This document shows, piece after piece, positions 54,900 through 60,753 of a DNA stretch of 60,753 bases. A model generated the notes under the pieces. The model worked only from the letters and a program-made list of their open reading frames with translations, ran no database searches and was not told the origin of the DNA. Within the stretch, counting starts at the first letter, position 1. Each line of letters begins with the position of its first letter. The DNA comes from DASYPQ01 sp041488095 (GTDB lineage Bacteria; Planctomycetota; UBA1135; GCA-002686595), in the NCBI GenBank assembly GCA_041488095.1, contig JBGPOP010000027.1, positions 1-60,753 of the forward strand, written 5' to 3'. The position numbers were made by a program, and so were the translations under genes.

Positions 54900-56078
54900 T
54901 CACGATCGGCGCAGGAGGATCACCCAGCTGTCGAAGCGCTGGGGGTGATCCGACCTGCCCGCGCGCATCCGGTTGATCCACAGGAGCGCCGGGTTCAGCG
55001 CACCCGCCAGGCGCGTCTCGCTCCAGTGCATCAGCTCGGGCACCGGGTAGGTGAGCTGGTATCCCGCCCAGGCCTCGAAGGAGAAGCCGCGGCTCTCGAG
55101 CGCCGCGCGCACCTCCTCGCGCGTCTTCGCGTTCATCTCGCGGGCGGGCAGGAGCGGCTTCCTCTCGCGGCGCCGGCGCATCCCCTTCGAGTCGCGGTTG
55201 AGATCGCCGATCACGAGCCTCCCTCCGGGAGCCACCGTGCTGGCGAGCCCGTCGAGCCAGCGCGACGAGTCCGGGGCGAAGCTGATCACCCCCGAGCTGA
55301 TGACGAGGTCGAAGGGCGCTTCGCCCGGTCCGGGAAAGGGAGGCTCTTCGCCGAATCCGGTGCGCGCCGCAAAGCGCGCGATGCCGCGCCATCGCGCGCT
55401 CTCCTCGGCCAGCTTGACCATCGCGGGGCTCGGATCGAAGGCGCACAGCTCGGCCCCCGGGGCGCGGAGCGCGGCCTCGAGGCCCACCCAGCCCGCGCCG
55501 CAGCCGAAGTCCAGGATCCTCTTCACCCCCGAGGTCAGCCCGAACGTGCCGATGAAGCGCCGCATCCAGCGGAAGTGGGCGTACCCCGGGCTGCCCGGCT
55601 TCCCGCTCCAGTCCGGCGCGTTCTGGTCGAACTTCGCGACCGTCGTCTCGGGCGCGAGCACGCGCTCGCGCCGGTGGAGGACGAGCAGGACTCCGCGCAG
55701 ACCGCAGCCGCCGCGGATCGGCGTCCGGCCCTGCAGCGACTCGCGCTCGATCCCGAGGTTCGAGAGTCGATAGAGCGCGACCACGTTCGCGAAGGGCCAC
55801 AGCGCGTTCCGCCAGCGTGCGAGCTCGGAGTCCTCGCGGGGGCCCGCGAGCAGGACGAGCAGCGCGCCGTCCGGGCTGCTCTCCGCCTCCGCGAGGGCGA
55901 TCATCTCGGGTGCGATCCTCTCGACGTCCTCCGCACCGGGCGGCACGCCCGCGAGCGCATGGCGCGGTGCGGCGTGCGGCGGCGCGGGCGGGTCTCCGAC
56001 CGTGCGCACCCGGTCGGCGCGGATGGCGAGGTCCTCGAGCACCAACGCGAGCGGAGGGGTCTTGACGGGGACGATCAA
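54900..56078 (-). CDS. Class I SAM methyltransferase with an N-terminal extra domain
   Basis: A 392-residue protein. The SAM-binding core is in the C-terminal two-thirds: 'RILDFGCGAGWVGLEAALRA' is motif I, then an acidic residue in 'CAFDPSPAMVK', and 'FDLVISSGVISFAPDSSRWL' as motif II-III. The N-terminal about 150 residues form a separate alpha/beta domain ('ERIAPEMIALAEAESSPDGA' and 'LVLLAGPREDSELARWRNAL') that I recall from planctomycete and myxobacterial methyltransferases but cannot name. The substrate is unknown. The TTG at 56078 has no good ribosome site and the real start may be a little downstream. It lies 59 bp after the unknown gene upstream. Confidence 0.8.
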   Translation of the reverse strand: MIVPVKTPPLALVLEDLAIRADRVRTVGDPPAPPHAAPRHALAGVPPGAEDVERIAPEMIALAEAESSPDGALLVLLAGPREDSELARWRNALWPFANVVALYRLSNLGIERESLQGRTPIRGGCGLRGVLLVLHRRERVLAPETTVAKFDQNAPDWSGKPGSPGYAHFRWMRRFIGTFGLTSGVKRILDFGCGAGWVGLEAALRAPGAELCAFDPSPAMVKLAEESARWRGIARFAARTGFGEEPPFPGPGEAPFDLVISSGVISFAPDSSRWLDGLASTVAPGGRLVIGDLNRDSKGMRRRRERKPLLPAREMNAKTREEVRAALESRGFSFEAWAGYQLTYPVPELMHWSETRLAGALNPALLWINRMRAGRSDHPQRFDSWVILLRRS

Positions 56079-56137
56079 GGCGGATCGAGAGCCTTTCTGG
56101 TTCTGTCGGAGGGGCTAGTCCAGCCGTGGATCGCCGA

Positions 56138-57529
56138 TCAGCGGGTGCGCCGGCGGGATCTCGGGCCGCGCGCGGGACCCTGGGGAAGGATCCATTCGGC
56201 CGGCTCCTCGCGGTCCGCCCGGATCGCGAGCGACAGGCCGTAGGCCACCTCCTCGCTCGCGCAGAACACCGAGTGCATCGCCGTTCGCGCGAGACCGTGG
56301 TTGGGCAGGAGGATCGCGTCGCCCGGGGAGAGGATCGCCCCGTGGCCCGCGTCGGCGAGCCAGGCGGTGAACTCCGGACCCCGGTTGACGAACGCGGCCA
56401 GGCTGCCGCAGCTCGGCCGCGCGAGCTCTCGCAAGAGTGCTTCCTCGTCCTCGAGGAGGCCGGCGAAACGCTTCTGGCTCGCCGCGTCGGGGAAGAGCTG
56501 GGCGCGCACCCACGGGATCTCGCCTTCGGAGAGGCACTCGGCGAACTCGCGCACCCGAGCGGCCAGGTCCGCGATCGACAGCGCGAGCCACGCCGTCCGG
56601 CCCGAGAGCTGCAGGTAGCACACCCCGAGCTGGCCGGGCCGGCGCGACTCCTCCTCGTCCTCGGAGAAGGCGTCGTGGTGGAACAGGGCCCCGCCGTCGG
56701 GAGCGTTCCAGTAGGCGATGTGCTGCGTGAAGAGCGCGGGCTCCGCGATCATCCGCTCGACCTGGTGCACGAGGGCTGGGTTCGCCGAGACGAGCGAGCT
56801 CTCGGGGAGGATCCGCGATGCGAGCTCGGCGACGAGGCGATGCCGGAGCAGGTCGCCGCTCGCATCGTCGTCGCGTTCGCGCCCGAAGGAGACGCGCACG
56901 CGCAGCGAGTCGTCGCCCTCGGCGGTCGAGAGCCAGGCGGACTTGACCCACAGGTCCTTGACCCTCCGGCCGCGACCTCCGGCGGCGACGGACCCGACCA
57001 GCACGCGCTCCAGGTCGCGTCCGGGGTCGAAGAGCCGCGGGCGCGCCGGGAGCACGGCGAAATCGGGCTCGAGCGACTTCGCGAGACGGGCCAGCCACCG
57101 GCGCAGGCCGAGAGGTTCCTGGAGAGCGGCGTGGAGCGCCCCGGCGGCGTCGATGCAGTCGGCCGAGTCTGCGAGTGCGCCGTCCGCGGCTCCGTGGATC
57201 ACGATCGGCTGCGAGGCGTGCCAGCGCGCGGTGAGCTCCGTCGAGATCTTCCGCCCGGAATCGGGGGGCGCGGGGAGCTTCCGGGGATCGAGCTCGGCCC
57301 ACTCGCCGTGCCAGATGCCGCGGCGCGAGAGGCTCACGCGAAAGAGCGCTCGCGCCTCGACCGCGCGAAGGTAGCCCGGCTCCTCCTGCTCGCGCACCGA
57401 GACCACCGGGCGCGCTCCCGGACAGTGGTCGCGGTCGGCGGCCGAGACGATCTCCGCGAGCAGGCCCTCCCCGTCGCGCCCTGCGCGGGTCTCTCGTCCG
57501 GAGGTCTTGGTTGCCGTTCGTCGGCTCAT
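56138..57529 (-). CDS. Hypothetical protein, possibly cupin/2OG-oxygenase-like
   Basis: A 463-residue protein I do not recognise. The ATG at 57529 is the most upstream start before the frame becomes a shadow of the large plus-strand gene. Two segments look like metal ligands of a double-stranded beta-helix enzyme: 'GGALFHHDAFSEDEEESRRP' (an H-x-D near residue 320) and, later, 'SPGDAILLPNHGLARTAMHS', the latter resembling a cupin end. This would fit a JmjC- or 2-oxoglutarate-type oxygenase, but the distances and the missing Arg are not verified. It is divergent from the lipoprotein gene and is followed by the methyltransferase on the same strand. Confidence 0.6.
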   Translation of the reverse strand: MSRRTATKTSGRETRAGRDGEGLLAEIVSAADRDHCPGARPVVSVREQEEPGYLRAVEARALFRVSLSRRGIWHGEWAELDPRKLPAPPDSGRKISTELTARWHASQPIVIHGAADGALADSADCIDAAGALHAALQEPLGLRRWLARLAKSLEPDFAVLPARPRLFDPGRDLERVLVGSVAAGGRGRRVKDLWVKSAWLSTAEGDDSLRVRVSFGRERDDDASGDLLRHRLVAELASRILPESSLVSANPALVHQVERMIAEPALFTQHIAYWNAPDGGALFHHDAFSEDEEESRRPGQLGVCYLQLSGRTAWLALSIADLAARVREFAECLSEGEIPWVRAQLFPDAASQKRFAGLLEDEEALLRELARPSCGSLAAFVNRGPEFTAWLADAGHGAILSPGDAILLPNHGLARTAMHSVFCASEEVAYGLSLAIRADREEPAEWILPQGPARGPRSRRRTR

Positions 57530-57609
57530 CGGAATGGCTGCGACGAGGCTAACCCGTCCGGCGGGCGCGCTCCAGGGCGGCGGCTGTCGTAGCATGGAAG
57601 AGCCTCGGA

Positions 57610-57633
57610 CTCGCGAGCGCCATCGCTCGCGAG
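57610..57633 (+). promoter_or_regulatory. Hairpin next to the ribosome binding site of the large lipoprotein
   Basis: A 10-bp perfect inverted repeat (CTCGCGAGCG at 57610-57619 and CGCTCGCGAG at 57624-57633) with a 4-nt loop CCAT. The right arm ends inside the AGGG ribosome site (57632-57635) of the GTG start at 57644. It would be stable in RNA and could limit translation of a large surface protein. Confidence 0.5.
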
Positions 57634-57643
57634 GGATTCTTCC

Positions 57644-60600
57644 GTGCGACGCTGCGCCGTGCTGATCTTCCGGATCGCTCTTGGGCCGATGGCTCTCGGG
57701 TCGATGCTGCTTGGGGCCCTGCCCGGCTGCGCCGGAGGCGGGTCCGGCGCGAACGCTCCCTTCGATCTGGTCGAGGTCTCGGTCCAGGACGGCGGAGTCT
57801 GGCAGATCAACCGCCCGATCCGCCTCACCTTCGGCGGCGACGTCGATTTCGCCTCGGTCAGCCTGAACACGATCCACGTGGCCCGCGATGGCGGAGCGCC
57901 CGCGACCGGGGAGTTCTCCCTCGAAGGGTCGCGCACGGTCGTCTTCCAGCCGACCTGCCCCGCGCTCGACGACTACTCCGACGCGGGCCTCGCCCCGGGC
58001 GGCGTGCTCTACCGACTCGACGTACCGGGTGGGACCGCGGGTGGGCCGGCCGTGCGCTCGACGGATGGCGCCGCTCTGTCGCACAGCCACAGCGTGCGCT
58101 TCCTGACGCCGGACTCGACGGATCCGGGCGTGCTCTTCCTCGACCCCAGGCCGGGCCCGCCCGCGCCCGTCATCCGCTCCGCTCCTGGCGTCGTCGACGC
58201 GAGCTACCTCGAGATCGGCGAGGATGCGGGGAACCGCGTCTACTTCGAGCCGCGTGCGGTCGCGGACGCGGACCTGGGTGCGGACGTCCCCGCGGGCTTC
58301 GCGGCAGGCTTGAATCTGTACAGCGACCTCTCGACGCACGTGGCGCTCGTCATCGCCCTCGACCAGCCCGTGAACCCCTCCAGCGCAAACGTCAGCGTCG
58401 ACACGGTCCGCCTGGAATACCTTGACGCCGCGGGAGCGTGGCGGAGGCTCGCGCACACCGTCCAGCTGGTCGCGAACTGCTCGGGCAGCGGCGCGCGGCT
58501 GCGCCTCACGCCGACCGGCATCCTCCCGCAGAACCACCTCGTGCGCGCCGTCCTGACACAGGACTTCGAGGACCTCGTCGGCCAGGGCAATCTCGTTCTG
58601 CTCGCCGTGGGGACGTTCCTCGTCGCCACCGCGACCGATCCGGGTGGCAGCGCGCCCGGCGACGGCGGCGACGAGGTCCTCGAGGAGTTCTCGGCGGGCG
58701 GCGACGCGCCCGGCTCTCGCGAGGACAACCGCAGCCCGCTCCTCGATCCGCGCGCGACCTGGGGCCCGGACGGGATGCTGAGGGCCGGCTTCGCCTTCGA
58801 CGGAACCGGGGGTCCGGGCGGCGATTTCGACTGGCAGATCGGCAGCGATCCTCCCGCGCCGCCGCAGACGATCGTGCTCGACACGACCTTCGCGGTGATC
58901 ACGAACGCACAGCAGACGGCGCAGGCGATCGTGATCGGCGGCCGCGTGGACGTGCGGAATCTGACGATCAAGGCGAATGGCACGCTGATCGTCCAGGGCC
59001 CGCACCCGTGCCGAATCCTGGTCGCGGGCTCCGCGCGAATCGACGGGACGATCCTCGTCAAGGGCAACAGCAACCTGGGCGTCGTGACCCTCGGCACGGC
59101 CAACATCCCGGAGCCCGGCGCGCCGGGCCAGGCCGGTGGCGGGAGGGGCGGCACGGGGAGCTACCTCACCACGCAGTCGACGCCCGCGGGCCAGGACGGC
59201 TACGGAGCGTTCGACACGGAGAACGGCGGCGGCGGCGGTGGCGAGTCGGGTTTCAATCCCGACGTGGAGCCCGAGGGCCATCGCCGCGCGGGCGGCGGCG
59301 GCGGGGGGACCTTCGGCCGCGATCTCCTGCGGCCGTCCGGCATCGTGCCCGGGTACACCAATCCGAACTCCTGCCCTGACCAGAGCCTGATCGGCCTCGA
59401 CGCCGAGCCGGGTTTCCGCGGCGCGCCGACTGCCGGCGGCGCCTTCCATCCCGGGCAGCCACCTCTCGGGGGCCCGCCGGGGCCGCGTCCGTTCTTCGAC
59501 GGCGATCCGGCCAACGATTTCTGGGGGACGATGCTCACCCAGGCCGGAGTGGTCGTGACGGGCGAGCTCCCCGGCCCTTGGGCCGGCGCGGGAGGCGGCG
59601 CGGGCGGGGACTCGATCACCGCTGCGACCTTCCCTCCGCCGTTTTTCGATCCGAACTCCGACGAGAAGGGCTCGGGCGGCGGCGGGGGCGGTGGATCGAT
59701 CACGATCCTGGCGCTCGGCGACATCGCCCTCGGCCCCGCGGGCCGCATCGACGCCTCGGGCGGCGTCGGCGGCGGCGGCGAGGACCAGTTTCCGGTCCGC
59801 CGCATCGCAGGCGGCTCGGGCGGAGGTTCGGGCGGACACGTCGTGCTCCAGACCGCGTCGCGCATCGACCTCTCCCAGTGCACGAGCTCGACGATCCCGC
59901 CGGGTGGCCTCTACGCGCTCGGCGGGCAAGGGGGTGAGGGCGCGGATGCGCGCGGCGGCGCGCGCGGCGGCACGCCGACCACCCTCGACCTGGACGCGCT
60001 GCCGCCGAACTCCTATCCCAGCGCGAGCGCGCCGTGCCGCGTGGCGAACGGGCAGGCCGGCTACACCTTCAGCAACACCGTGGGCGATGGCGATCCCGCG
60101 AACGTGGTGATCTGCTGCGGCGGGGACGGGGGCCCGGGCATCGTCCAGCTCCACGCTCCGACGCTCGCGGACATCCTGCCGCCGGCAGCGGTCGGCGAGT
60201 CGATCTTCACGGTCTGCAAGCCGCCGCCGATCGGTTCCGCGCCGGTGTCGGGCGTGCCGGCGCTCTCGCGGATCAACACGCCGTCCCAGTGGGACCAGCT
60301 CCTGCCGATCTTCGGCCGCAGGAGCCAGGCGATCTCGAAGTGGATTCCGCTGGGCGCGGCGAGCGTGAGCTCGGACCTGACCGCCAGCGCCCCCGATCCG
60401 GTGCAGTTCTCGTTCTCGGGCACGGACGCGTCGGGGGTGATCCTCACGACGGGCAGCGGACCGGCGGCCAAGGTGGCCGAGCTCCCGCCGATCCTGTCGG
60501 GTGTGCTGGCCGGGAGCCCGACGCCGCCCTACGTCGCGGCCGACCTGCGCACGGTGGTGTTCGACCCCACCAGCCCGCCCATCGGCGACGACATCTACCT

Positions 60601-60753
60601 CAGGAACACCGCGCTCCTGAAGCGCTTCGTGCTGCGGCTGACACACGGGGTGGCGACCGACTTCGAGGTGGCTTCGGCGAGCTACGACGCCGCGACCCAC
60701 GCGCTGCGGCTGACGGTGGACGCGAGCGGGATGCCGCTGGCGGGTTTCCTGCC
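57644..60753 (+). CDS. Large glycine-rich surface lipoprotein, 3' end outside window
   Basis: At least 1036 residues; the frame is open to the window edge. The GTG start at 57644 follows AGGG and begins a signal peptide ending with the lipobox 'LPGC' (Cys29). Residues about 35-130 look like a bacterial Ig-like domain ('LVEVSVQDGGVWQINRPIRL'). A second Ig-like stretch follows ('VALVIALDQPVNPSS'). From about residue 420 the sequence has beta-strands like right-handed helix repeats ('VRNLTIKANGTLIVQGPH', 'ILVAGSARIDGTILVKG') and long glycine-rich loops (about residues 485-760, with runs of 6-8 Gly), as in large cell-surface proteins of Planctomycetota and myxobacteria. No enzyme site is visible. 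It probably acts outside the cell as an adhesive or structural protein. Confidence 0.85.
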   Translation, partial: MRRCAVLIFRIALGPMALGSMLLGALPGCAGGGSGANAPFDLVEVSVQDGGVWQINRPIRLTFGGDVDFASVSLNTIHVARDGGAPATGEFSLEGSRTVVFQPTCPALDDYSDAGLAPGGVLYRLDVPGGTAGGPAVRSTDGAALSHSHSVRFLTPDSTDPGVLFLDPRPGPPAPVIRSAPGVVDASYLEIGEDAGNRVYFEPRAVADADLGADVPAGFAAGLNLYSDLSTHVALVIALDQPVNPSSANVSVDTVRLEYLDAAGAWRRLAHTVQLVANCSGSGARLRLTPTGILPQNHLVRAVLTQDFEDLVGQGNLVLLAVGTFLVATATDPGGSAPGDGGDEVLEEFSAGGDAPGSREDNRSPLLDPRATWGPDGMLRAGFAFDGTGGPGGDFDWQIGSDPPAPPQTIVLDTTFAVITNAQQTAQAIVIGGRVDVRNLTIKANGTLIVQGPHPCRILVAGSARIDGTILVKGNSNLGVVTLGTANIPEPGAPGQAGGGRGGTGSYLTTQSTPAGQDGYGAFDTENGGGGGGESGFNPDVEPEGHRRAGGGGGGTFGRDLLRPSGIVPGYTNPNSCPDQSLIGLDAEPGFRGAPTAGGAFHPGQPPLGGPPGPRPFFDGDPANDFWGTMLTQAGVVVTGELPGPWAGAGGGAGGDSITAATFPPPFFDPNSDEKGSGGGGGGGSITILALGDIALGPAGRIDASGGVGGGGEDQFPVRRIAGGSGGGSGGHVVLQTASRIDLSQCTSSTIPPGGLYALGGQGGEGADARGGARGGTPTTLDLDALPPNSYPSASAPCRVANGQAGYTFSNTVGDGDPANVVICCGGDGGPGIVQLHAPTLADILPPAAVGESIFTVCKPPPIGSAPVSGVPALSRINTPSQWDQLLPIFGRRSQAISKWIPLGAASVSSDLTASAPDPVQFSFSGTDASGVILTTGSGPAAKVAELPPILSGVLAGSPTPPYVAADLRTVVFDPTSPPIGDDIYLRNTALLKRFVLRLTHGVATDFEVASASYDAATHALRLTVDASGMPLAGFL

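Overview
The window is about 60.7 kb of very GC-rich, gene-dense bacterial DNA. Many genes start with GTG or TTG, and the genes sit in short co-directional groups with 1-15 bp overlaps or gaps. The mix of genes suggests an uncultured member of the Planctomycetota: an FHA-Ser/Thr kinase, TPR proteins, a tricorn-type protease, a glycine-rich surface lipoprotein with an Ig-like front end, and a methyltransferase with an unusual N-terminal domain. Myxococcota or a related phylum is not excluded. No rRNA, CRISPR array, phage gene or transposase was seen, and there is one tRNA.

Region 1 (1-1790) holds the end of a TPR protein and a small unknown gene. Region 2 (about 1.95-33.9 kb) is a large locus for building and decorating a surface glycan. 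It encodes six GT4-type glycosyltransferases, one GT2, a GT2-methyltransferase fusion, four multi-spanning GT-C-like membrane proteins, a membrane sulfatase/phosphotransferase-like protein, a toroid-like two-part protein, a radical SAM/B12 protein, a GNAT acyltransferase and a polysaccharide deacetylase. It closes with a minus-strand carbamoylation module: a small SxtJ-like protein, a carbamoyltransferase, an SGNH hydrolase fused to a DUF5989-like tail, and a free DUF5989-like peptide. A tricorn protease, a DUF2203 protein and an unknown inverted gene are interspersed. No Wzx flippase, Wzy polymerase or ABC exporter was recognised here.

Region 3 (34-39.8 kb) contains an HtrA-like protease, tRNA-Val(GAC), alanine dehydrogenase, undecaprenyl-diphosphatase, GDP-mannose 4,6-dehydratase and a lipoprotein amidase. 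UppP (lipid carrier recycling) and Gmd (deoxyhexose precursor) fit the glycan theme of region 2. Region 4 (39.9-48.4 kb) has a secreted TPR/zinc-peptidase protein, an FHA-kinase coupled to a YggS-family gene, and tilS.

Region 5 (48.7-54.9 kb) is central metabolism: gap, pgk, rpe, accD and an MsrB-MsrA fusion, with a small unknown protein and a lipoprotein between them. Region 6 (54.9 kb to the end) has a two-gene minus-strand unit (an unknown protein and a methyltransferase) and the 5' part of a very large glycine-rich surface lipoprotein that runs off the window.

Several strong inverted repeats lie next to stop codons or ribosome binding sites. The clearest pairs the stop codon of one glycan-locus gene with the Shine-Dalgarno of the next.
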